The notes under the pieces: generated by a model
What the model saw: the letters and a program-made list of their open reading frames with translations, nothing else
Databases searched by the model: none
What the model was told of the DNA's origin: nothing
Program-made: the position numbers and the translations under genes
Assembly: GCA_963771505.1 (NCBI GenBank)
Contig: CAVYTO010000005.1
Location: forward strand, 132,656-196,655
Reading direction: 5' to 3'
From: JAJPHW01 sp963771505
GTDB lineage: Bacteria > Acidobacteriota > Terriglobia > Terriglobales > Acidobacteriaceae
DNA length: 64,000 nt
Part shown: one piece after another, positions 8,261 to 15,594 of the stretch
Position numbering within the stretch: the first letter of the stretch is position 1
How the letters are laid out: each line of letters starts with the position of its first letter

Positions 8261-8967
8261 AAACTAAATTTCATGGAAGCATGCCCGCCGACGTTCGAGA
8301 CCATGGCGTCTTCAGCGTCAAAAAGCAGGAGTCGCCGCTATACGCGGTGCAATCGAAGACCAAAGAATTGCAGGAGAAGAAAAACGAGCTGAATGCGCGT
8401 CTGGAACCGCTGCTTGCGAAAGTGAAAGACGGTTCAGCCAGCGTGTCCGACTTGCAGAGCGTAAACGATCTTGCGAGACAGGCGAGTGAACTAGCGGATG
8501 CACTTAGATCAGCCGAGCGCGAGTTAGCCGAAGCCGAGCGGCTGCAAAGCGCGATGGCACTCGCTCAGGGACGCGCACGATTCGATCAATTGGTTGTAGA
8601 TGCGACCAAGCACCGCGAAGAATTTGAACGATTATTCCGCGAAGCCTGTATCCATCTTGGCTCATATTGCGCTGCTGTGGATGAGGCGCAATCGCTTCAG
8701 AATGAGATCGCGCCTCTTAATTGCCTGTCGAGCGGGATATGCAAGTCCGACGCTCGTCACCTGAAGATCGCGACAAAATCGCAGAACTCACGCGCCCACT
8801 CAACCCCTGTGGCTGAGTTGATGGATAAAGGCTATATAGGCTACCACTCAGTTTCGGATGGAACATGCAAATTTCAGCAATACCAGTTAGGTCTAAAGAG
8901 AATGGAGAGAACAACTAATGAACCCAATCAAAAAAACGGCGCAGCGACGGACCGCTGCGGACGCTAG
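8257..8967 (+). CDS. Coiled-coil protein of the element
   Basis: 236 residues. Residues about 25-125 are rich in Ala, Glu, Lys and Leu with heptad spacing (KTKELQEKKNELNARL and ALRSAERELAEAERL), a clear coiled coil. The last 80 residues lose this character and are Ser/Asn/Cys rich, which hints at a frame change near 8720 or a degenerate tail. It is coupled to the preceding 53-residue gene by ATGA and overlaps the next gene by 50 bases. No catalytic motif; possibly structural or scaffold-like, but unproven. Confidence 0.5.
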   Translation: MKTKFHGSMPADVRDHGVFSVKKQESPLYAVQSKTKELQEKKNELNARLEPLLAKVKDGSASVSDLQSVNDLARQASELADALRSAERELAEAERLQSAMALAQGRARFDQLVVDATKHREEFERLFREACIHLGSYCAAVDEAQSLQNEIAPLNCLSSGICKSDARHLKIATKSQNSRAHSTPVAELMDKGYIGYHSVSDGTCKFQQYQLGLKRMERTTNEPNQKNGAATDRCGR

Positions 8968-9178
8968 GCTCAGCTTTGGTGGCGGTGAACCAGTCATCAC
9001 CAACGAACGCGGTACGCGACCTTTCGACGCAGCGATGGCGAGAGTGGCTGCAACGTCAGGGCGCACCGTGACCGCTACCCCGCCAGATGACTTAGGTCAT
9101 CGCGTCACGTCAGCCAAGATGCACCGAAGCTATCCAAGCGGTGTGGATGCGATTGTCAATTACAAGGGTGGCGAGTAA
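8918..9178 (+). CDS. Hypothetical small protein of the element
   Basis: 86 residues, ATG 8918 with a GGAGAG about 12 bases upstream. It is basic and mostly disordered at the N-terminus (KKTAQRRTAADARL), with a short C-terminal segment SGVDAIVNYKGGE. It overlaps the coiled-coil gene tail and joins the DUF2213 gene by TAATG. Similar small proteins often sit between packaging genes and the prohead-protease-like gene in phages; I do not recognise a named family. Confidence 0.45.
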   Translation: MNPIKKTAQRRTAADARLSFGGGEPVITNERGTRPFDAAMARVAATSGRTVTATPPDDLGHRVTSAKMHRSYPSGVDAIVNYKGGE

Positions 9179-9853
9179 TGCCAGTCGCAGAATCACTACG
9201 GCGCACCGCATTTCTGGGTAGCCGCATCAGCGATCACATCAGCGAGACGCCGGAAGGCTTTCTCATCTGCCACAGTGCGCGTCTCTGTCGGAGCGGTCAT
9301 CAGGTATATTCCGGTCGCGAGATTGGTCTCGACCACGAAAATAGAGTCCGCGTCTTTCGCTCACGCGAAGAAGTCCTCGCTTCATCGTTTATCGCCAGCT
9401 TGAATGGAAAGCTTGTGACCGAAGGGCACCCCTCACAATTTCTGAACGCCCAGAATGCATCGTGGTACGCGCGTGGACACGTCCAGAATCCGCGCCAAGG
9501 GAGAAACGCTGGAGAATGGCGACGTAACGATTGTGGGCGATCTGGTAATCACCGATGCTGAGTTGATTGAGAAAATCAAGTCCGGTTTGCGTCAACTTTC
9601 ATGTGGATACCAGTATGACCTTTGCCAAACGAGCAAGGATGAATTTGAGATGACGAATCTGCGGGGAAACCACGTTGCGCTCGTTCAACAGGGTAGAGGT
9701 GGACCCCAAGTGCGAATCGTTGATGCTGAACATCTCGTTGAAAACTTGGACATGATGGCAAAAAAATATCGCGGCAAGAATCCCATCGCGGTCCAGCGCG
9801 AGCGGTCAGAATCACTGCCAAGGCGCGAACGATGCTGTTTCGCTCACAGGTGA
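9178..9853 (+). pseudogene. DUF2213 phage protein (prohead protease/scaffold-like), frameshifted
   Basis: Two overlapping frames together make one DUF2213 protein. The first (from 9178) has ETPEGFLICHSARLCRSGHQ, then VFRSREEVL, VTEGHPSQF and YARGHVQN. The second continues with RAKGETLENGDVTIVGDLVI, then LRQLSCGYQYDL and NLRGNHVALVQQGRGGP. The switch falls at about 9483-9495, where one base appears to be lost or gained. The family sits in phage head modules next to major capsid genes. Here no capsid gene follows. Either the gene is dead, or this is a sequence error. Confidence 0.7.
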
Positions 9854-9857
9854 CCCC

Positions 9858-10247
9858 ATGACGTGGGCTGAGGTAGCAGCTGAAGTCAGAAGTCTGCTAA
9901 ATCCAAAAGATCAATCGGAGGCTGGTGACGTGCAATTGAAAGAAAGCGAGACCGAGCAAGAATTCTTTGATCGCGTAGTAGAAGCGATTTGGGCGAGAGT
10001 GCGCAAGGAGCGGGACAGACAGGCAGCGGACGAAGATGGTGAAGAAGAGACCGCGTCCGAGTCGTTTCAGCGCATCGCGAAGCAATATCTAAACAAGCGC
10101 ATCGTTGTGGGTCCGCCTATCGAAACACCCAAGCGCGAATCGCGCAAACGCACTGAGGTACGCGATAGCCGCGATAACTCAGCGCAATTTGTGGCTGACG
10201 CTAAAGCAGCGCGAGAGAAAATCTTGCGAGCTATGCGGACTAAATAA
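9858..10247 (+). CDS. Acidic/basic helical protein at the end of the plus-strand module
   Basis: 129 residues. The N-terminal half is acidic (EETASESFQ near residue 75) and the C-terminus is basic with a strongly conserved helix FVADAKAAREKILRAMRTK. It could be the detached C-terminal tail of the DUF2213 protein, whose frame ends 5 bases upstream, since those proteins often have long acidic tails with a 'RIAKQY' segment. A diverged copy of its last 40 codons lies at 11337-11459 in the second element, so this tail marks the conserved right end of the island. No function assigned. Confidence 0.5.
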   Translation: MTWAEVAAEVRSLLNPKDQSEAGDVQLKESETEQEFFDRVVEAIWARVRKERDRQAADEDGEEETASESFQRIAKQYLNKRIVVGPPIETPKRESRKRTEVRDSRDNSAQFVADAKAAREKILRAMRTK

Positions 10248-10338
10248 GTTCGGGACGGCTCGCCACCTCCTTAGAAAGACATCCAGGCGAGCTTCCCGCG
10301 GGGGAGCCGTTTTCCTTCGTTTCCGGCTCCCTCGTTTT
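10131..10338 (+). repeat. Diverged direct repeat, copy 1 (gene tail plus terminator)
   Basis: This segment is repeated with scattered substitutions at 11343-11557. Shared landmarks, in order, are AAGCGCGAATCG, TTTGTGGCTGACGC, GCAGCGCGAGAGAAAATC, AAATAAGTT, GGCTCGCC, GGCGAGCTT, CCGCGGGGG and CGTTTTT. It spans the end of the gene at 9858-10247 and its terminator. The divergence shows that the two copies come from related but different elements, not from a recent duplication. Confidence 0.75.
10256..10313 (+). terminator. Rho-independent terminator after the plus-strand module
   Basis: CGGCTC (10256-10261) pairs with GAGCCG (10304-10309), followed by TTTT. An inner stem, CTCGCC with GGCGAG, lies within the loop. 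The structure sits 9 bases after the TAA of the last plus-strand gene of the element and is kept in the second copy near 11466-11515. Confidence 0.6.
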
Positions 10339-11073
10339 TATCTCTCAGTGCGATTGCAGCCAATCCACATTTTCCGTCGTCGTCGAGGTTTCCTAAAATC
10401 GTCATACTGAAAAGTCGATCCGAACTGCCGAAGTGTAGGTCCATCTGCGGGATGGAACGTGACGGACGGCTTGACATTGTGATTTCTAGCGGTATCATTA
10501 CCTCGCGTAAGCTGGCTTCTAAAAACTGTAACTACCGGAGGGTCGGTAACTATTGAAACGCTGTTTCGTTGTATATGCGTTGCTATTAGGCGCGGCTTAT
10601 CTTGCACGGGCAAACAGACGCACAAACACGCCCGCAAGCGCGCATCACGCTAAACCAATTACGCTAAGGGCGGATGCGCTCAGTCGGCGCAGGTCGTCAC
10701 TTTCTCGATAGTCTTCGACGACTAACATGTTCACGACTGCGGGAACGCCAATCAGGTTTTTCTACGAAGCTCGAAAATGCGCCTCTGTCGCCGATGCCTC
10801 GAACGCGGCTACTCTAGCTGCTACAGCTTGGCATCCTTGTACAGTGAGCGCAAACGCTGGTGGCGAAAATTGCGGGAAAGGGCACGCCAACATCTTCGTA
10901 CGGATCACAAGACGTGGTGGACTAATGGCGGACAGGTGTTTTCGAATGAACATTTATGGGTAGCTAACTTTCGAAGCTCGCACACCGAACGCCCATCAGA
11001 ACTGGCGGCGTGCGTGCGCGACAGTTGGATGTGCTGCCCAAGTAGCAATGGCTCTAGGTGTGTTAGGTGCAGA
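10339..11073. other. Variable right-end slot of element 1, no confident gene
   Basis: About 735 bases between the conserved gene tail and the conserved right-end repeat. A TTG-started 53-codon frame at 10553-10714, with a hydrophobic signal-like start (RCFVVYALLLGAAYLAR), lies after a GGAGGG. A Cys/Trp-rich plus-strand frame at 10777-11172 runs into the repeat and overlaps another frame at 10727-10963. None shows a recognisable domain. In the second element the equivalent slot holds a TonB-domain gene, so this may be a decayed cargo site. Confidence 0.35.
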
Positions 11074-11261
11074 GTTATGTCAAAACTATGCCCAACACAC
11101 TGTCAAACTAGGGTAAAAGAGGGGATACTCTGCCGCGAAGAGCATCCCCTAAGTGGTTTTAGTTGCTTATAGATCAACAGGTGTAGACAAAACAAATTTC
11201 GGACTTAAAATCCCGAGTTCCGAAAGGAACGTACCGGTTCGATTCCGGTCCCGGGCACCAC
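11074..11261 (+). repeat. Right-end repeat, copy 1 (188 bases, ends in att site)
   Basis: Repeated at 12504-12686. Shared blocks are GTTATGTCA, TCAAACTAGGGTAAAAGAGG, ATACTCTGCCGCGA, TTTTAGTTGCTT, ACAAATTTCGGACTTAAA and the complete tRNA-derived 3' end. It includes an inverted repeat at 11120-11150 with arms AGGGGATACTCT and AGAGCATCCCCT (one mismatch), which could be an integrase arm site or a terminator. The copy is the right terminus of the first element. Confidence 0.8.
11201..11260 (+). other. Attachment site: 3' part of tRNA-Leu(UAA)
   Basis: The sequence carries an anticodon loop CTTAAAA (anticodon TAA), a long variable arm GTTCC-GAAA-GGAAC, a T arm ACCGG-TTCGATT-CCGGT and an acceptor end CCCGGGCA plus CCA. 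That is the 3' half of a type II tRNA for leucine. The 5' half is missing, and bases before the anticodon loop do not complete the anticodon stem, so this is not a functional tRNA but an att copy left by integration. The intact tRNA is expected left of the window, beyond the integrase. Confidence 0.82.
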
Positions 11262-11309
11262 TTAACTTCTATTGAGTGTTATGGATCGGTTGACTTGCGT
11301 GTCTCTCTG

Positions 11310-11459
11310 CGGCGTGTCGCGGGTCAACCTGTGGCAGCGTCCAAGCGCGAATCGAGCAAGCGCACCGAGGCGCTAGACAGCCGAAACAACTCGGAGCAGT
11401 TTGTGGCTGACGCGAAAGCAGCGCGAGAGAAAATCCTGCGAGCCATGCGAATCAAATAA
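11310..11459 (+). pseudogene. C-terminal fragment of the end gene of a second element
   Basis: About 50 codons in frame, ending at TAA 11457-11459, match the end of the protein at 9858-10247: KRESSKRTEALDSRNNSEQF and VADAKAAREKILRAMRIK here against KRESRKRTEVRDSRDNSAQF and VADAKAAREKILRAMRTK there. No start or upstream part exists; the fragment begins about 50 bases after the first att site. Everything of the second element left of this point is missing, which marks a large deletion. Confidence 0.7.
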
Positions 11460-11557
11460 GTTTGGGATGGCTCGCCGCCTGCTCGATAAGAAAGCAGGGC
11501 GAGCTTTCCCCGCGGGGGTGCCGCTTCCTCGTTTCTCCGTCCGACTCCCCCGTTTTT
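11343..11557 (+). repeat. Diverged direct repeat, copy 2
   Basis: Partner of 10131-10338, in the same orientation. It includes the gene fragment end and a terminator-like structure (GGCTCGCC, GGCGAGCTTT, CCGCGGGGG). After it the sequence departs completely from element 1 until the right-end repeat at 12504. Confidence 0.72.
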
Positions 11558-11642
11558 CTTGCAGTAGACGGTTGTGAGTGTAATCGCCTGATTACAACAG
11601 TTGGCTTCGCCTTGAAGCAAACCCCTCGGATATCATGCCCAC

Positions 11643-12395
11643 ATGAGAATACCCAGTGTGTTGCTGGCAATTCTTGCGTGTTGCTTGGTCGTCGCCATCG
11701 CGCAGGAAACAAACAGTGTAGGCACGGAGAGTCACTCACCTTTGGTGCCGCGTAGGATTCGCGTTTCTGGTGGCGTTATTGTTGGACTAGTCGAACATAG
11801 ATCGCTCCCGGAATACCCCGTAGCGGCCCGAAAAGCGGGACTTCAAGGCGATGTGATTTTCAAAATTAACATAGATGAAACTGGAAAGGTCGTGCTGAGC
11901 GAACCTGTTGAAGGGCAAGCATTGCTGATTGCTGCAAGCATGGACGCCCTTCGGGATTTTCGCTTCCGACCGTACCAACTCAACGGAACGCCCATTCAAG
12001 TTGAGAGCCAAATCGGGTTCCACTTCGATTTGAAGGGAAAAGGTGACGGAGCGAAAGGAGAAGTGGAATACATGTCCACTATTCCGTATCGCCCGGAGTT
12101 TCGGACCGGAGTCATGAATGCGGACGGAACCTTCACCCTATGGCCGCACAAAGTTTCTGGGGCAGACCCGCAATTACCACCAGAATTGGCTGGCAAGACT
12201 GGGTCTGTTTACTTGACCGTGGTGATCGGTGCAGATGGCAAAGTACAAAGTGTCAAGGTAGTGGGCGGCGACAGCCAGTTTGTTGATCCAGTCGTTGATG
12301 CTGTGAAGCAGTTCGTCTACGAACCCCAAGTGGCCGATGGAAAACCCACAGTTGCCACAATCGAAGCCAGCTATCACTTTGGGCCACGGCAATAG
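11643..12395 (+). CDS. Secreted protein with two TonB C-terminal-like domains
   Basis: 250 residues from ATG 11643. A signal peptide (RIPSVLLAILACCLVVAIAQ) is followed by two TonB-C type domains: about 55-125 (YPVAARKAGLQGDVIFKINI, then GKVVLSEPVEG and FRFRPYQLNG) and about 165-248 (LPPELAGKTGSVYLTVVIGA, then GKVQSVKVVGG and FVYEPQ). There is no long proline-rich spacer and no clear inner-membrane anchor apart from the signal, so it may be periplasmic. Such proteins are common in Acidobacteriota. Its position between repeated element ends makes it probable cargo of the second, decayed element. Confidence 0.75.
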   Translation: MRIPSVLLAILACCLVVAIAQETNSVGTESHSPLVPRRIRVSGGVIVGLVEHRSLPEYPVAARKAGLQGDVIFKINIDETGKVVLSEPVEGQALLIAASMDALRDFRFRPYQLNGTPIQVESQIGFHFDLKGKGDGAKGEVEYMSTIPYRPEFRTGVMNADGTFTLWPHKVSGADPQLPPELAGKTGSVYLTVVIGADGKVQSVKVVGGDSQFVDPVVDAVKQFVYEPQVADGKPTVATIEASYHFGPRQ

Positions 12396-12503
12396 ATGCG
12401 TGGATAGGCCTCAGTTGGTGAAAAATTGCCAATTACACTCACAACTAGTTTGAGGGCGCATTGGTTTTTCTAGTTTTTTTAAGTAGCGCTGTTGAGGGGG
12501 GAA

Positions 12504-12686
12504 GTTATGTCAGAATGCCCCAACAGGATGTCAAACTAGGGTAAAAGAGGGCATACTCTGCCGCGATGGCATCCCCCATGTAGTTTTAGTTGCTTGCGTA
12601 TTAACGCTTGTGCACAAACAAATTTCGGACTTAAATCCCGAGTTCCGAAAGGAACCTACCGGTTCGATTCCGGTCCCGGGCACCAC
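12504..12686 (+). repeat. Right-end repeat, copy 2, ending in second tRNA-Leu att site (12627-12685)
   Basis: Second copy of the 188-base right end. It differs from copy 1 by scattered changes and by a loop CTTAAA one A shorter, but keeps the variable arm GTTCC-GAAA-GGAAC, the T arm and CCCGGGCACCA. The unit marks the outer right boundary of the mobile region: from 12758 onward the genes are ordinary chromosomal ones. The shortened anticodon loop confirms that it is not a functional tRNA. Confidence 0.8.
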
Positions 12687-12757
12687 ATTTGATCGCAAGG
12701 CGCGGGCACATGCGCGTTTTCTGGGCGCTCTTTGTTGAGCGCCTCGGTGGCGGAAGG

Positions 12758-13864
12758 TTAGATTGCCGCAGCCTCGGCTTGCGAATTTCGCTGTTTGTGC
12801 AATTCGGCGTGGAAATTTTCTGGGCTTACGTTGCTGTCTTTGAATAAGATCAGCAGCGGATCGTCGGAAGCTTGCGTCGGCATCTTTGCTTCGTCCGCGA
12901 CCAACCCTTCGGGTTCAACCGTTAACGTGGGTGCGCTGGCCCCGCTCTGGGCAAGCATTTCGATGAACTTCTCCAGGTTGTCTTTTTGTTCCGCCCCGCC
13001 TCGCGAGAACTCGATGCCCATGCCGACCTCGGGATGCATGACTCGCACGATCCCGGCGGCATTCATTTGTGAGCTGCCGGTTCGCATGGAAAGGACTACC
13101 GCTGTGTTCGTGGGCAGCGGCGAAGACATCTTTACGTAGCACGCCGATAGCGTCAGGTCGGTAAGCGTACACGGAGCCGGCGGATCGTCAGCTTCCAGTT
13201 CGGGGGTGTGCAGCTTGATCCATGTCTTGATTTGTTCGTGCGCTTCGCTGGAAATTTCGGCGAAGCGGACGCCGCTTTGCTTCGCCGCGTTCTCCCAAGC
13301 AATTTCCGCCTTGCACATGACCTTGTAGTCCGTGCCGGGCAGGGTAAATTCCAGCAACATCCCTGTGGTTCGCTTAGGGCGGTGCAGCATCTGCACGGCC
13401 ATTCCCCCTTCGCCTAAATCAACGCTGACGCACCGGATCGGGCCCTGGTCTGATCCAAGCGAAATCGAAATTGGTATTTGCACTGGCACCCGGGCGTTGC
13501 GCCGACGCTCGCGTTTCATCAGCGCCCGGACCGCCCTGAAGCTGGCCTTCGCCCTTTCCATGGTAATGGGCTGATACAAAACAAAGTGTGCGCCCAAGTC
13601 AAACGCGCTGCGTCCATTTACGATGGCCACGGCTACGGAATGCTTATTGCACGGTGCCGTCCGCGCGCTTCGCAGGACCAGCCCGGCAGTCTGTTCGTTG
13701 GCGCAATCGACGATTACGGCTTCGAATCGCTCACGCGTCAAACGGCGAACAGCCAGGTCCGATTCGGCGCAGTGAGTCATCCGGATTTCCAGCTCGCTGA
13801 GCACCCGACGCAAGACTCGAACGATTTTCTCGTCGCTACACACCACCAACGCATTCAAGCTCAT
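12758..13864 (-). CDS. Receiver-like protein with two PilZ domains
   Basis: 368 residues. About 1-115 has a response-regulator fold: acidic SDEK at 10-13 and the strand AVIVDCAN with the presumed acceptor Asp, but the conserved Lys of the last strand is replaced (LYQPITM). About 118-220 is a PilZ domain (RRNARVPVQIPISI, then DLGEGGMAV) and about 225-310 a second, weaker PilZ-like domain lacking the RxxxR start. PilZ domains bind cyclic di-GMP, so the protein may link that signal to motility or surface functions. The C-terminal 50 residues look disordered. It is the first clearly chromosomal gene next to the island. Confidence 0.78.
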   Translation of the reverse strand: MSLNALVVCSDEKIVRVLRRVLSELEIRMTHCAESDLAVRRLTRERFEAVIVDCANEQTAGLVLRSARTAPCNKHSVAVAIVNGRSAFDLGAHFVLYQPITMERAKASFRAVRALMKRERRRNARVPVQIPISISLGSDQGPIRCVSVDLGEGGMAVQMLHRPKRTTGMLLEFTLPGTDYKVMCKAEIAWENAAKQSGVRFAEISSEAHEQIKTWIKLHTPELEADDPPAPCTLTDLTLSACYVKMSSPLPTNTAVVLSMRTGSSQMNAAGIVRVMHPEVGMGIEFSRGGAEQKDNLEKFIEMLAQSGASAPTLTVEPEGLVADEAKMPTQASDDPLLILFKDSNVSPENFHAELHKQRNSQAEAAAI

Positions 13865-14034
13865 ACAGTGCCCTATGGACGCACAACGCCTTCTCTTGAA
13901 CTCTAGATTTCGGCCGAACCCTGAGTCAATTCAATGGTCATACGCCGTGGTTACTGGAGTAATTCATGAAGGTCTTGATTTTTTAACCTTTCGGGAAAAA
14001 AGGGGTGGGATTGCGGTGCTAATCTTTGATTTCC

Positions 14035-15087
14035 ATGCTTCTTGAAGCTTTACAGCGGATTGTCAACACCCGGGAGCCCCTGACCAGGGTTCAGGCTCGC
14101 GCCGCCATGGATGAGCTTCTGGGCGGAAACTGCCCGGAATCGCTGGTCGCCGGCTTCCTGGTTGCGCTCCGCATGAAGGGCGAAACCGTGGAAGAAATCG
14201 TGGGCTTTGCCGATGCCATCCGCGCGGTGGCATCGCCATTGCCCGGCCGCCACACGGAGGCCGTGATTGCGAGCGGTACCGGGCGCGATGCGCTGGTCGA
14301 CACCTGCGGAACCGGCGGGGACGCAAGCGGGTCGTTCAACATTTCAACTGCGACCGCGCTGGTCGCAGCCGGGGCTGGAGTGCGCATCGCCAAGCATGGC
14401 AATCGCGGCGTCAGTTCTAAATGCGGTTCGGCCGACGTCATGGAGGCGCTGGGCGTCAACATCGTTCTCTCCCCGGAAGAGATCGCCGCATGTCTCGAGA
14501 AAGTTGGCATCGCTTTTCTTTACGCTCCCGCCATGCACTCGGCCATGAAACACGTGCAGCGAGTGCGCCAGGATTTGAAGTTGCGAACGGTATTCAATCT
14601 TCTTGGACCGTTGACGAACCCCGCCAATGCCTCGGCCCAGGTGACCGGTGTTTACGCACTTGATCTCGTCGACAAAGTTGCGGAGGCGCTCAGCATGCTG
14701 GGGTTGCGTCGCGCTCTCGTTGTGCACGGATTAGACGGTCTCGACGAAATCACGATTTCCGCTGCAACCCGAGTTGCGGAAATTCGAGACGGCAAGCTGC
14801 GCACTTACGAAGTCACTCCGGAACAGTTCGGCATGGAACGAGCGCCGCTGCAACAAATTGAAGGCGGAGATGCGGCCACTAATGCCGCGATCATCAGGGA
14901 AATCTTGAGCGGAGGCGCGTCTCCGCGCCGGAATGTGGTGCTGCTGAATGCCGCGGCCGCGCTGGTTGCAGCAGGTACGGCTGATCACATTCAGGAAGCG
15001 CTGCCGATCGCGATTCAATCCATTGATTCGGGAGCAGCTAAAGCGAAACTCGACGCGCTCGTGACTTTCACTCACAGCCGGGATTGA
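14035..15087 (+). CDS. trpD: Anthranilate phosphoribosyltransferase
   Basis: 350 residues from ATG 14035 (a TTG at 14026 is the alternative). It transfers phosphoribose from PRPP to anthranilate, the second step of the tryptophan branch, in the cytosol. Diagnostic motifs are DTCGTGGDASGSFN (PRPP binding), KHGNRGVSSKCGSADV (anthranilate/Mg site) and FNLLGPLTNPA. Length matches the family (about 340). No other trp genes are next to it, so it is not in a compact trp operon here. Confidence 0.95.
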   Translation: MLLEALQRIVNTREPLTRVQARAAMDELLGGNCPESLVAGFLVALRMKGETVEEIVGFADAIRAVASPLPGRHTEAVIASGTGRDALVDTCGTGGDASGSFNISTATALVAAGAGVRIAKHGNRGVSSKCGSADVMEALGVNIVLSPEEIAACLEKVGIAFLYAPAMHSAMKHVQRVRQDLKLRTVFNLLGPLTNPANASAQVTGVYALDLVDKVAEALSMLGLRRALVVHGLDGLDEITISAATRVAEIRDGKLRTYEVTPEQFGMERAPLQQIEGGDAATNAAIIREILSGGASPRRNVVLLNAAAALVAAGTADHIQEALPIAIQSIDSGAAKAKLDALVTFTHSRD

Positions 15088-15095
15088 AGTTCGAT

Positions 15096-15590
15096 TCAGT
15101 TTGGCTTCCGGGCGGCTTCTTTCTTGAGACGCTCGATTTGTTGCAAATGATTTGCGCTGTGCACATCGAGTCGCTCGACAATTTCCCAGAGTGCTAGGTC
15201 TTTTTTGAGTTCCGGGTGATACGCGGACTTATTCAAATCGGTAAGCTTGATCCGCCGCAATATTTGCAGATTGGCGTGACGCAGCAATCCGAATAGCGCG
15301 ATAGTCTCCGGGGCGGAGTTTTGCGTGTAGTTAAGCTCGGTGGCCCAAGCCTTCTCGTCCACCGGGGCGATCACGGGTTTTTGTTCTGCCAAAATTTGCC
15401 TGATGCGAAACCCTAAGACCATCTCGATGTCCGCCAGATGGCTGAGGATTTCCAGGATGCACCATGTCTCAGGAGTAGGCTTGAATCTCAAAGCCGCGTC
15501 TGGCAAGCCTAGCGTTGCCGCGGCAACTTCCTTCGGACTTTTCTCAGCGGCCGCCAGATGTTTTTTGAAATCGCTTTCGGTCATCGTCAT
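15096..15590 (-). CDS. DinB-family protein
   Basis: About 164 residues from MTMTESDF; ATG 15590 lies only one base after GGAG, so the second ATG (15584), 7 bases from it, may be the true start. The DinB four-helix pattern is visible: TPETWCILEILSHLADIEMV (with His), FGLLRHANLQILRRI and LWEIVERLDVHSANHLQQIE (two His). Such proteins bind a metal through three His residues; enzymatic function is usually unknown, some being thiol-dependent transferases. The start overlaps the TAG of the M1-like gene region by proximity (4 bases), suggesting one transcript. Confidence 0.8.
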   Translation of the reverse strand: MTMTESDFKKHLAAAEKSPKEVAAATLGLPDAALRFKPTPETWCILEILSHLADIEMVLGFRIRQILAEQKPVIAPVDEKAWATELNYTQNSAPETIALFGLLRHANLQILRRIKLTDLNKSAYHPELKKDLALWEIVERLDVHSANHLQQIERLKKEAARKPN

Positions 15591-15594
15591 GCTC

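Noticed and set aside
10777..11172. 131-codon Cys/Trp-rich ORF in the variable slot
   Set aside because: It overlaps another frame, runs into the conserved terminal repeat, lacks a ribosome site and has no recognisable fold; not supported as a gene.
11201..11260. Functional tRNA-Leu gene
   Set aside because: Only the anticodon loop to CCA part is present; no matching 5' acceptor, D arm or complete anticodon stem lies upstream. It is an att copy.
12627..12685. Second functional tRNA-Leu gene
   Set aside because: As for the first copy, the 5' half is missing, and the anticodon loop has lost one A.
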